From positions 1 to 64,000 of the forward strand of contig JAFUEP010000036.1 of the NCBI GenBank assembly GCA_017470345.1: a stretch of 64,000 nt of DNA. Direction: 5' to 3'. Position numbers and translations under genes: made by a program. This document shows positions 7,371 through 14,773 of this stretch, in pieces. The stretch comes from Prevotella sp. Its GTDB lineage: Bacteria; Bacteroidota; Bacteroidia; Bacteroidales; Bacteroidaceae. The notes beneath the pieces are model-generated. The model made no database searches. It saw only the letters and a program-made list of their open reading frames with translations, and was not told where the DNA came from. Positions within the stretch are counted from its first letter, which is position 1. Every line of letters begins with the position of its first letter.

Positions 7371-8538
7371 TCACCTTATGATAATAACGCAGCGGGGTCG
7401 TGTTTGTTGTGTCAGGATGGAGAATGCTGATGAAATCGCGGAGCAGCAGGTCGGGGCGGAAGGGCGTCTCCTCGTAGAACATCGACGTGGCGACGTTGCA
7501 GGCATAGACCTCGCGTCGGCGCACGGGGCGCAGCTGGCCGTAGCCGGGCTGCTCGCTGAGCAGCTGAGCCATGCTGAGGGGCTGGGCGGCGTCGTAGCGC
7601 AGCAGCCATACGTCGGCCTCGCCGGCCTGCTCGAGCACCGACTCGAAGGGCAGGGCCAGCGACCCGCTGTGGTCGTCGTGGGCCCAGGGATAGCGGCAGT
7701 GGGCGTCCTGCAGCATGTGGCCGATGGTGCTGCGGCCGCCGGGCACGTACCAGACGGAGCCCGTCTGCTTGTCCATCAGCACCGAGGGCTGCCCGCTGGC
7801 CTCGCCGGCCTGCCGGCAGAGGGCCGCGTAGCAGCTGTCGACGACGTGGAAGAGCGAGTCGGCGTGCGCTTCCTGGCCGTAGAGCATGCCGTAGAAGCGG
7901 ATCCACTCGGCGCGGGCCAGCGGCGACTGCTCCATATACTCGGCGCATTCGATGAGCGGGATGTCGACCTCCTCCAGCCGGCCGTAGCCGCCCGAGTTCT
8001 CGAAGGGCGAGAGCAGCAGGGCGTCGGCCTCGGCGTCGATGATCTTCTCGACCAGGGGGCTCATGCCGTCGCCGCAGTCCGTGAGGCGGCCCGAGGCGAG
8101 CCCCTCGCTGACGTAGGGCACCTTCATATACTTCGCGTCGGCCACGCCGGCCACTTGTCCCTCGGCCCCCAGCTCGCCGATGAGGGCGGTATGGACGCTG
8201 GTGAAGACGACCGACCGCCGCAGCGGCACCCGCACCACGGTGACGCCCTCTTCGCGCGCCGCGGTCGCCCCTCCTTCGCGCGCTATGGTCTCTCCCTCCT
8301 GTCCGGTGTGGCGCGGCATTGCCGCGTCATCCGCCACGAGCAGATAGCGATGGAGCACCTTCCCCGCCTTCCAGGGATTGTCGACGGTGACCAGTCGGCA
8401 GCCGTCGCGCTCGGTGACGTGGATGAGGCGGGCGTACTTGAACGAGACAGCAGTGCCCTCGTCCTGCCCCGCCGGCGGTCGGCTGGTGCATGACATGAGC
8501 ACTGCGGTCAGGAGGAAAGGCAAAAAAGCTTTCTTCAT
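7360..8538 (-). CDS. btuF: periplasmic substrate-binding lipoprotein, probably cobamide (BtuF-like)
   Basis: This 392-aa lipoprotein has its lipobox at LMSC (C17). Two Rossmann-like lobes joined by a helix fit the class III binding proteins of FecCD transporters: VVFTSVHTALIGELG near residue 110 and VPYVSEGLASGRLTDCGDG near 150. C-terminal features include WLLRYDAA and EETPFRPDLLLRDFISILHP, the usual ending of BtuF/FecB homologues. Residues about 71-98 (AAMPRHTGQEGETIARE) are encoded by a GC-rich palindromic module that also occurs inside the GH92 gene and looks like an in-frame insertion. The gene sits upstream of the permease and downstream of btuB and btuG in a riboswitch operon, so corrinoid is the likely ligand. 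Confidence 0.85.
   Translation of the reverse strand: MKKAFLPFLLTAVLMSCTSRPPAGQDEGTAVSFKYARLIHVTERDGCRLVTVDNPWKAGKVLHRYLLVADDAAMPRHTGQEGETIAREGGATAAREEGVTVVRVPLRRSVVFTSVHTALIGELGAEGQVAGVADAKYMKVPYVSEGLASGRLTDCGDGMSPLVEKIIDAEADALLLSPFENSGGYGRLEEVDIPLIECAEYMEQSPLARAEWIRFYGMLYGQEAHADSLFHVVDSCYAALCRQAGEASGQPSVLMDKQTGSVWYVPGGRSTIGHMLQDAHCRYPWAHDDHSGSLALPFESVLEQAGEADVWLLRYDAAQPLSMAQLLSEQPGYGQLRPVRRREVYACNVATSMFYEETPFRPDLLLRDFISILHPDTTNTTPLRYYHKVREK
8245..8327 (-). repeat. GC-rich module embedded in btuF
   Basis: On the minus strand this stretch starts with the palindrome GCGGCAATGCCGC, continues CACACCGGACAGGAGG and contains GGGGCGACCG. The same ordered motifs are found at 24109-24187 inside the GH92 gene, in the opposite orientation relative to the host gene. 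It is translated in frame in both. Confidence 0.65.
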
Positions 8539-8557
8539 GTTGGCTGTCTGAAAAACA

Positions 8558-8617
8558 AGAAACGGCGCTTTTTGAAGGTAATATACCCCTATATTACTTC
8601 CGAAAAGCGCCGTTTCT
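8558..8617 (-). terminator. two-part hairpin between the DUF4465 gene and btuF
   Basis: The outer arms 8558-8572 and 8603-8617 are perfect 15-bp complements. The inner arms 8578-8585 and 8590-8597 (GTAATATA / TATATTAC) close on CCCC. It lies 14 nt past the DUF4465 stop codon, so it may attenuate transcription into btuF-btuC. It shares its inner stem with 280-335, while the outer stem differs with both arms changed together. Confidence 0.6.
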
Positions 8618-8631
8618 GCATTTTTTGTCGT

Positions 8632-10200
8632 TTACTTTACGATGACCTTACGGACGCTTCCGTCCTCCGTGCGGACGATGTTCAGACCCTTGACGGGGGC
8701 CACGAGCCGGCGGCCGCCCAGGTCGAAGCGACCCTGCTCGGCGGCGCCATTGCCGGTCGTCGTCAGGCTGATGCCCGTGGTGACGTTACTCTCGGGCAGC
8801 ACCTCGGTGCCCTGGGCGCCGAAGTCGTCGAAGCAGAAGTAGGTCGGCGTATTGATGTTGAAGCCCTCGCCGTCGGAGCTGCTGAGCTCAAACATCAGGC
8901 GCTTCACCTCGCCCAGCGTGCTCAGGTCGACGTAGCGCCAGTCGTCGATGATGTAGGCGCTGGCGGCCTCGCGCAGGTCGGCCAGGTAGTAGTCCTTCGT
9001 GCCCGTGACGTTGTCGTCGGCGTCGTAGCCCGTGACGGTCAGCAGGTACCAGTCGCCCAGCTCGAACTTCTTGGCATAGCCGTCGCCCTGGGTCAGCGAG
9101 CTGTAGGTGTAGGCCGAGTTGGTGATGTAGAAGCCGGGCACCACGGCGGCCTCGTCGCTCAGGAGCGTGACGTAGCAGGGGCCGTTGAAGGCAGCGGCAT
9201 AGGCCACGCCGTAGTTCTTCGAGCCATTGTAGCCGCCGCCGACGACGTTCTTCCACTGGTCGGCGAGCTTGGCGTAGGTGTTGTCGGTCTCGTTGGCATA
9301 GCCGAACCAGTACCAGTAGTCGTAGTCGCTCATGCAGCCCGTGGCAAACTCATAGTCGCCGCTGCGGAAGGCGGTGCGCTCGTCGTCGGCCTCGGTCGAG
9401 ACGCTCATGTGGCCCTCCTCGCCGATCTCGATGTCCTCAAACGTGGCCACGCGGAGCGGGGCCGTGCCGTTGAAGTCGTCCATGCAGAAGTAGGTCGGCG
9501 TGGTCAGACCCCATTCGTTCTTCTTCGTGCCGTCGATGCTGAAGGTGATGTTGTTGACCTTACCCAGCGAGGTGAGGTCGACCCACGTCCAGTCCTTCAG
9601 GTAGTAGTGGTCGGCCTCGTTCTCCGACGTGTAGTCGGCCAGCATGACCTCGACGGTCTTGGCTGAGCCCGGGGCGTCGTTCTTGCCGGTGATGGTGAGT
9701 TTCAGGTAGTCGCCCTTCTCGAAAGCGCCGCTCATGCCGTCGCCTTCGAGAATCGATTTCACGACCCATGCCGTGTTGGTGATGTAGAAGCCGCTGACGG
9801 TCTCGCCTGACGTGACGGTCTCAATGGGCATGGCGTTGTTGTAGGCGTCGAAGAAGAAGACGGCATAGTTCTTCGATCCGTTGACGCCGTGGCCCACGCA
9901 GCTGTTGAACTGGTCGGGCGTCAGCTCCTCGTAGGTGGTCTCCGTGCGGGCCGAGATGGCGAATCCGTACCAGTATTCGTAGGCGCCATAGTCGGCCCAT
10001 GAATTGCTGAACACGAACTTGCCCGACATGAAGAGGCCTTCCTTCTCCTCAGCGTCGTAGAAGTTGTTCTGGAAGTTCTGCTCGTTGAGCACGAGGTCGC
10101 CCTCGATGGTCTCGACGTTCTCGAAGTCGACGACCTGTGCCTGTGCGCTCATGGCCAGGCAGAGGGCTGCGAAAGAGTAAAAACACTTTTTCATACGCAT
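8632..10200 (-). CDS. secreted protein with two DUF4465 domains
   Basis: This 522-aa protein has a signal peptide (MKKCFYSFAALCLAMSAQAQ); the start may be the ATG at 10200 or the one two codons later. It contains two homologous halves, about residues 22-255 and 258-470. Each has a DFE/TFE start, a W-Y-GFA or WYWFGYAN motif, NGSKNYAV/NGSKNYGV, GFYITN(T/S)A and a closing TPTYFC(M/F)DDF; these are DUF4465 hallmarks. The tail (FDLGGRR ... GLNIVR) is the shared C-terminal module. The gene lies within the cobalamin-riboswitch operon between a surface protein and btuF. DUF4465 genes recur near Bacteroidota corrinoid receptors, so a surface cobamide-binding accessory is plausible, but ligand binding is not shown by the sequence. 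Confidence 0.8.
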   Translation of the reverse strand: MRMKKCFYSFAALCLAMSAQAQVVDFENVETIEGDLVLNEQNFQNNFYDAEEKEGLFMSGKFVFSNSWADYGAYEYWYGFAISARTETTYEELTPDQFNSCVGHGVNGSKNYAVFFFDAYNNAMPIETVTSGETVSGFYITNTAWVVKSILEGDGMSGAFEKGDYLKLTITGKNDAPGSAKTVEVMLADYTSENEADHYYLKDWTWVDLTSLGKVNNITFSIDGTKKNEWGLTTPTYFCMDDFNGTAPLRVATFEDIEIGEEGHMSVSTEADDERTAFRSGDYEFATGCMSDYDYWYWFGYANETDNTYAKLADQWKNVVGGGYNGSKNYGVAYAAAFNGPCYVTLLSDEAAVVPGFYITNSAYTYSSLTQGDGYAKKFELGDWYLLTVTGYDADDNVTGTKDYYLADLREAASAYIIDDWRYVDLSTLGEVKRLMFELSSSDGEGFNINTPTYFCFDDFGAQGTEVLPESNVTTGISLTTTGNGAAEQGRFDLGGRRLVAPVKGLNIVRTEDGSVRKVIVK

Positions 10201-10217
10201 TGTTGTTTTTGTTGTTG

Positions 10218-11204
10218 TTAGTGAATATAGGTTTTCTTTCCGTTCTTGATATATAAACCTCGCTGTGGCCGGCTGACAGGTCTGCCCTGGAGGTCGAAGT
10301 AATGTTCAACCTTCAATTTCGAATTGTCAATCGTCATGACGCCCGCTGCCTCGGCCAGCGAGGCCTCCAGGTGGAGGTCTTCGGCGCCGGTGATCTCCGT
10401 CGACGTCTCGCCGATGTCGCCGCACACCTGGTTCATGGCGTTGTAGCACTTCACGAAGTCGATGTGGCTCAGGCTGACGCTGCGGCCCTCGGTGTCGACG
10501 GCCCAGCCGATGTCCATCGAGCAGCCCTCGGCGTCGCTGTTGGGCAGGTTGTCGGCATAGCCGTAGGCATAGGCGTCGAGAAGGTATTTCTTGCCGACGA
10601 GCTCGGCATTGTCGGGCAGGCGGCAGCCGCTGAACGTGAGCGTCCCGTCGCCAGCGAGCCACAGGGGGAAGTACTCCTGGGCGTGGAACGTGTTGCGGGG
10701 CACGCTGCCCTCACTTCCCTGGTTGTCGGTCCAGGGGGTGTCCTGCAGTGGCGTGTAGGTGTAGGTCAGACGGTAGTCGTGCGTCGTCAGCGGGTTGTCG
10801 TATTCGCTGCCCCGCAGCTCATACCACGGGTCGTCGGGCTGATGGTTGCCGTTGGCGTCGACGGCCACCATGACGACGGCCGGCTCGGCAGCATAGTCGA
10901 AGGCGTTGCCCCAGACGGCAAAGTCGCGCTGCCCGGGGATGTTGGCCACGGGGTGGTCGAAGTGGAAGACGACGTAGCCGCCCCAGGCGCCGAGGGTGAT
11001 CATGCCGCCGGCGCCGCCGGCCAGTGCCTCGGTGCACTTGCGGGCCATCGTCTCAGGCGTGTCGTCGGCCGTGGCCTTGGGCAGCGTGTTGACAAACTGT
11101 CCCGGGGCCGGGCAGTATTCGTCGACGGCCTCGATGTATTTGCTCTGGGCAGCGGCCTGTCCGGCTGCCATGATTCCAGCAATCAGGATTACAAGATGTT
11201 TCAT
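10218..11204 (-). CDS. secreted cell-surface protein of the cobamide operon
   Basis: This 328-aa protein has a signal peptide ending near AAGQAAAQ. Its core contains GGMITLGAWGGYVVFHFDHPV, DFAVWGNAFDY, VMVAVDANGNHQPDDPWYELRGSEY and SMDIGWAVDTEGRSVSLSHIDFVKCYNAMN, a conserved arrangement of Bacteroidota cell-surface proteins found beside BtuB-type receptors. The acidic DANGNHQPDD stretch may bind calcium. It ends with the shared module (YFDLQGR ... GLYIKNGKK). It lies between btuG and the DUF4465 gene with gaps of 10 and 17 nt. A surface role in corrinoid capture is inferred from context only. Confidence 0.75.
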   Translation of the reverse strand: MKHLVILIAGIMAAGQAAAQSKYIEAVDEYCPAPGQFVNTLPKATADDTPETMARKCTEALAGGAGGMITLGAWGGYVVFHFDHPVANIPGQRDFAVWGNAFDYAAEPAVVMVAVDANGNHQPDDPWYELRGSEYDNPLTTHDYRLTYTYTPLQDTPWTDNQGSEGSVPRNTFHAQEYFPLWLAGDGTLTFSGCRLPDNAELVGKKYLLDAYAYGYADNLPNSDAEGCSMDIGWAVDTEGRSVSLSHIDFVKCYNAMNQVCGDIGETSTEITGAEDLHLEASLAEAAGVMTIDNSKLKVEHYFDLQGRPVSRPQRGLYIKNGKKTYIH

Positions 11205-11214
11205 ATCTGATTCG

Positions 11215-12357
11215 TTAATAGTCTGTCAGCCAGCACGTGTGGCCGGGAATGTCGCCCGTCGACGTGCGCCAGCAGTAGTTGCCGTCGCGGTCGAAGCAGA
11301 AGATCCAGCCGGACGAGACGTAGTTGGTGGCGTCCATGACGAAGATGTGGCCCGTCAGGGGGTGGACCGTCAGGCCGTAGGGCGTCTCCAGCTCGTAGTC
11401 GGCCGAGGGGCGGATGAGCTGCGGGTTGACGATGCGGTGGGTGCGGATGTCGATGAGGCCGAAGTGGCCCTGCGGGCGGAAGTCGGCGTCGGTGGTGGTG
11501 CCCATGTAGCAGAGCGAGTCGCCCAGCAGGCAGATGTCGCTGACGGGCACGTCGATGGAGTCGATGACCTGCTGGCCGTCGATGACGTAGAGGCGCGAGG
11601 GCCACTGCGGGTCCTCCTCGATGCCGCGGCTGGCCACCCACAGCTGGCCGTAGCGGTCGGCGCGGATGCGGAAGAGGTTGGGCGCCACGCTGATCGTGCC
11701 GGCGACGGTGAACGTCTGCAGGTCGACGACGCTGACCGTCGAGTCGTAGCCCCGACCGACGCCGCCCTTGTAGCCGCCGCTGTTGGCCACGTAGAGACGT
11801 CCGTCGCTGACGCACAGCTCGTCGGGCTGATAGCCCACGTCGATGCGGCCGACGACCTGGAGCGAGGCCGTGTCGACCTTATAGACCGAGCCCAGGCGGT
11901 CCCACTCGCGCAGTCCGCCGCCGACGTAGCTGCTGACGTAGGCATAGCCCTCGTCGAAGCAGACGAAGCGGCAGTTGGGGATGTCGACGTGGCCGCGGCT
12001 GACGGCCGTCCGGGCGTTGCACACCTCCACCTTGTTCGAGCAGTTGATGACGAGCCAGAGGCTGCCGCCGTAGATCTTGGCGTCGTTGCCCACGTCGCCC
12101 AGCTGCATCACCTGACCAGGGTTGCGCGAGGGGAAGATGTTCTTGTGGTATTCGCCCGAAGCGAGGTCCAGATAGTCGAGCGTCGCCTTGTTCGAGCCCA
12201 TGTTGCCCTCGCAGAGCACGTAGAGCCCTGCGTAGGCCGACGGGATGGCCATGCCCGTCATGCTGATGGTGGGGGCGACGACGTCGTCGTCCTCGCGGCA
12301 GCCCGTCAGCTGAAAGACGAGGCAGATGATAATGAGGGGTATGAGCGTTCGGTTCAT
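11215..12357 (-). CDS. btuG: BtuG-like surface beta-propeller lipoprotein (YncE/DUF5074 type)
   Basis: The 380-aa product starts at the ATG at 12357, overlapping the btuB stop by 4 nt. It has a lipoprotein signal with C20 in QLTGC followed by REDDD, an acidic sequence typical of surface export. The rest is a repeat-rich beta-propeller: GLYVLCEGNMGSNKATLDYL, SNKVEVCNARTA, YQPDELCVSDGRLYVANSGG, DSTVSVVDLQT, LWVASRG and TPYGLTVHPLTGHIFVMDA. This fits BtuG, which in Bacteroides binds cobalamin very tightly at the cell surface and hands it to BtuB. Translational coupling to btuB under a cobalamin riboswitch supports that role strongly. Confidence 0.88.
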   Translation of the reverse strand: MNRTLIPLIIICLVFQLTGCREDDDVVAPTISMTGMAIPSAYAGLYVLCEGNMGSNKATLDYLDLASGEYHKNIFPSRNPGQVMQLGDVGNDAKIYGGSLWLVINCSNKVEVCNARTAVSRGHVDIPNCRFVCFDEGYAYVSSYVGGGLREWDRLGSVYKVDTASLQVVGRIDVGYQPDELCVSDGRLYVANSGGYKGGVGRGYDSTVSVVDLQTFTVAGTISVAPNLFRIRADRYGQLWVASRGIEEDPQWPSRLYVIDGQQVIDSIDVPVSDICLLGDSLCYMGTTTDADFRPQGHFGLIDIRTHRIVNPQLIRPSADYELETPYGLTVHPLTGHIFVMDATNYVSSGWIFCFDRDGNYCWRTSTGDIPGHTCWLTDY

Positions 12358-14366
12358 AGTTCGAAGGTCAGGCCCACGGCGGCATTGCGGCCGGGCATGG
12401 GGTAGTTCAGGATGACGTCGTACTGCTGGTTGAGCAGGTTGTTCAACTCGGCGGTGAGGCCCACGGTGTGGCCGCGCCACTGCCACTTGTAGTTGGCGGC
12501 CAGGTCGCTCGTGTACCACGGCTGCATGTGGTTGTAGGCCGTGTTCTCCTGCTCGTTCCAGCGTTCGCCGGTGTAGAGGAAACTGTAGTTCAGGCTGAGG
12601 CCGCGCCAGTCGAGGCCCACGATGAGCGAGCCCGAGTGGCGGGGGATGTAGGGAATCTGGTCGCGATAGTAGGGCTTGCGGCTGTCGGTGACGTCGATGG
12701 CGCGCTGGAAGGTGTACTGGGCGCGGAGGGTCGCGATGACGTCGTGGCAGACCTGACCGCTGACGGAGGCGACGACGTCGACGCCGCGGATGTCGACCTT
12801 GCCGAGGTTGAGCATCGTCCAGCGGAACTGCTGGCCCTTGGGGTAGGCGATGATCTTGTCCGTCACCTTATTATAATAAGCATCGGCATGCAGGCTGACC
12901 TGGGTGATGCGGCCGCGGGTGAAGTGGCGGCTGAGGACGAGCCCCACGTCCCACTGCGTGGCGCGCTCCGGCCGCAGGTTGGCATTGCCGATCTCGGTGT
13001 AGTAGAGGTCGTTGAACGTCGGCATGCGGAAGCTCTGCTTCACGTAGGCCCGCATGGAGAGCCAGCGGCCCCGGCGGAGCGGATAGATGTTGGCAAAGAG
13101 GGCGGGCGTCAGCCGCGAGACGGCCTTCGAGTCCTGCCGGTCGCGCCGGTGGTCGTTGATCCAGGTGCCGACGACGGAGCCCTGCACCTTCACGTGGCGG
13201 TAGTCGACGGCCGTGGCGGCCGAGAGCATGTGGGTCCAGCGCGTCGGGAAGGCAAAGCGGTAGGTGTCGGCCGACAGGTAGTTCCACCTGAGGTCGTAGC
13301 TCACCGAGGCACTCCATCCGGGCAGCAGCTCCACGACGTTCGACGTCGAGAGGTAGGCCTCCTGCTGCTTATAGCGGTTGTCGACGGGCAGTCGGGTGGT
13401 GTCGCGGTTGACGTAGTGGGTGTCATAGTAGGCATACTTCATGAGCCACTGCGTGCTGAAGCGCTCGCCGATGGATTTCTGCAGGTGTCCCTGGACGAAG
13501 GTGTTCAGGTCCTGTTGGCGCTCGCCCCGGCTCCAGACGTTGTTGACGATGGCGCCGGGAATGCCACGGGCCGAGTTGTAGACGTAGCCCTTCAGCTGCC
13601 ATGCCCCCTGCGTGAGCAGTCCGTGGAGGTTGGCCTCGAGGCGCTCGGCGTGGATGTCGCCGTTCTGGCGGACGGCCGTCGTGTCCCAGGCAGTGGTGCC
13701 GTCGAGGTTCTTGCGGCGGTAGCGGAAGTGATACTTGCCGCTGGCCGTCAGCCATTCGCCGTTGACGCCCAGGCTGAGGTCGGGACTGAAGCGCTGCTCA
13801 TAGAGCGCCGAGACGCGCAGCAGGTCGCTGGCGCCGTATTTCAGCTTTGCCTTGAGATTCTGGTTCTTGCCCACCTCGAAGCGGGGCGTGCGCGTGCGGA
13901 TATAGACGGACGAGGCCGAGGCGAAGTCGCTGGCCGGCTGGAAGATAGCGCTCTTCTGTCCGTTGTAGAGCGTCACCTCCTCGACGTTGTCGAGCGAGAA
14001 CTGCCCCAGGTCGATCTGGCCGTTCTGCGCATTGCCCAGCACGATGCCGTCGTAGCTGACGGCCAGGTGGTTGGTGCCCATCGAGCGCACGTCGACCGTC
14101 TTCACGCCGCCCACGCCGCCATAGTCCTTCAGCTGCACGCCCGAGAAGTAGCGTAGCGCGTCGGCCACCGACTGGGCCGACAGCCGCTCCAGCTCCTCGC
14201 CGTTCAGCTTCTGCGAGGGGATGACCTCGCGGAACATCAGCTTCGACGTGACGACGACCTCCGTGACGTGCTGCATGCTGTCCATGCGGCCCGTCAGCCG
14301 TTGCTGTGCCGTCAGCCCTAAGCTCAGCACAATCATCAGCACCAGTAGCAGTAAGCGCTTGGTCAT
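12354..14366 (-). CDS. btuB: TonB-dependent cobalamin receptor
   Basis: The 670-aa product starts at the ATG at 14366, which opens a proper signal peptide (MTKRLLLLVLMIVLSLGLTAQ); the 14423 start would add 19 polar residues. The plug domain (about 35-150) contains TEVVVTSK, SVADALRYFSGVQLKDYGGVGG and IDLGQFSLDNVEEVTLYNG. The beta-barrel fills the rest and ends in GRNAAVGLTFEL with the aromatic-containing C terminus of outer-membrane barrels. There is no carboxypeptidase-like N-terminal domain, unlike SusC proteins. A cobalamin riboswitch directly precedes it. It is the first gene of the operon and should transport cobamides across the outer membrane using TonB energy. Confidence 0.93.
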   Translation of the reverse strand: MTKRLLLLVLMIVLSLGLTAQQRLTGRMDSMQHVTEVVVTSKLMFREVIPSQKLNGEELERLSAQSVADALRYFSGVQLKDYGGVGGVKTVDVRSMGTNHLAVSYDGIVLGNAQNGQIDLGQFSLDNVEEVTLYNGQKSAIFQPASDFASASSVYIRTRTPRFEVGKNQNLKAKLKYGASDLLRVSALYEQRFSPDLSLGVNGEWLTASGKYHFRYRRKNLDGTTAWDTTAVRQNGDIHAERLEANLHGLLTQGAWQLKGYVYNSARGIPGAIVNNVWSRGERQQDLNTFVQGHLQKSIGERFSTQWLMKYAYYDTHYVNRDTTRLPVDNRYKQQEAYLSTSNVVELLPGWSASVSYDLRWNYLSADTYRFAFPTRWTHMLSAATAVDYRHVKVQGSVVGTWINDHRRDRQDSKAVSRLTPALFANIYPLRRGRWLSMRAYVKQSFRMPTFNDLYYTEIGNANLRPERATQWDVGLVLSRHFTRGRITQVSLHADAYYNKVTDKIIAYPKGQQFRWTMLNLGKVDIRGVDVVASVSGQVCHDVIATLRAQYTFQRAIDVTDSRKPYYRDQIPYIPRHSGSLIVGLDWRGLSLNYSFLYTGERWNEQENTAYNHMQPWYTSDLAANYKWQWRGHTVGLTAELNNLLNQQYDVILNYPMPGRNAAVGLTFEL

Positions 14367-14430
14367 CGATGTCTTTATATTACACGTCCAGACGTCACTA
14401 ACCCCAGAGCGACCGTCGGGCAATCCTCAA

Positions 14431-14600
14431 GTCGTGGCAGGTCTTCTGACTTGTTGCTCAGCTTCGCAAGCGTCTTCCCGATAATCTCAGTGACATAGTT
14501 GCTTGCTCAGTAAAAAGAGCGACTCACAGCTGCGGGACAGTCGGGGCCTTTCACCCCGTTCCCATTTTAATCGGTCGTCGAACCACGCTTTTCGGGTGCA
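14431..14600 (-). promoter_or_regulatory. cobalamin riboswitch (AdoCbl/Cbl class)
   Basis: Reading the minus strand, the conserved blocks occur in order: GGGGTGAAAGGCCCCGACTG, CCCGCAGCTGTGAGTCGC, GTCACTGAGATTATCGGGAAG and finally AGTCAGAAGACCTGCC. Closing P1 strands CGTGG (14587-14583) and CCACG (14437-14433) pair. It ends about 65 nt before the btuB start codon, so it probably acts at translation or by attenuation when corrinoid is abundant. Confidence 0.95.
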
Positions 14601-14606
14601 AAGTTA
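14599..14606 (-). promoter_or_regulatory. promoter -7 element of the btuB operon
   Basis: Minus-strand TAACTTTG matches TAnnTTTG and lies immediately before the riboswitch, so transcription would start at about 14592, just ahead of the P1 strand. The -33 box is weak. Confidence 0.65.
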
Positions 14607-14646
14607 CAAAGATTTATCGATACGGGGATTGTTTTTCGCAAAAAAG

Positions 14647-14678
14647 TTTGGCCGGGTCGCCAGAAATGACTATCTTTG
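14647..14678 (+). promoter_or_regulatory. promoter of the RING-like protein gene
   Basis: TTTG at 14647-14650, a 20-nt spacer and TATCTTTG at 14671-14678 match the Bacteroidota consensus exactly. It leaves a leader of about 90 nt and is divergent from the btuB promoter. Confidence 0.85.
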
Positions 14679-14773
14679 TCGGCAAGAAAGGTCAAGGGGG
14701 ACTTACTTCTCTTGCTGATCATGCCCTTTCGGGGGCGTAGTTTTAGTCCCCCGATTACCTTTCGTTTTTGTCT

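Noticed and set aside
14503..14718. 71-codon open frame on the plus strand
   Set aside because: It overlaps the cobalamin riboswitch and two promoters; its presence is explained by RNA structure, not coding.
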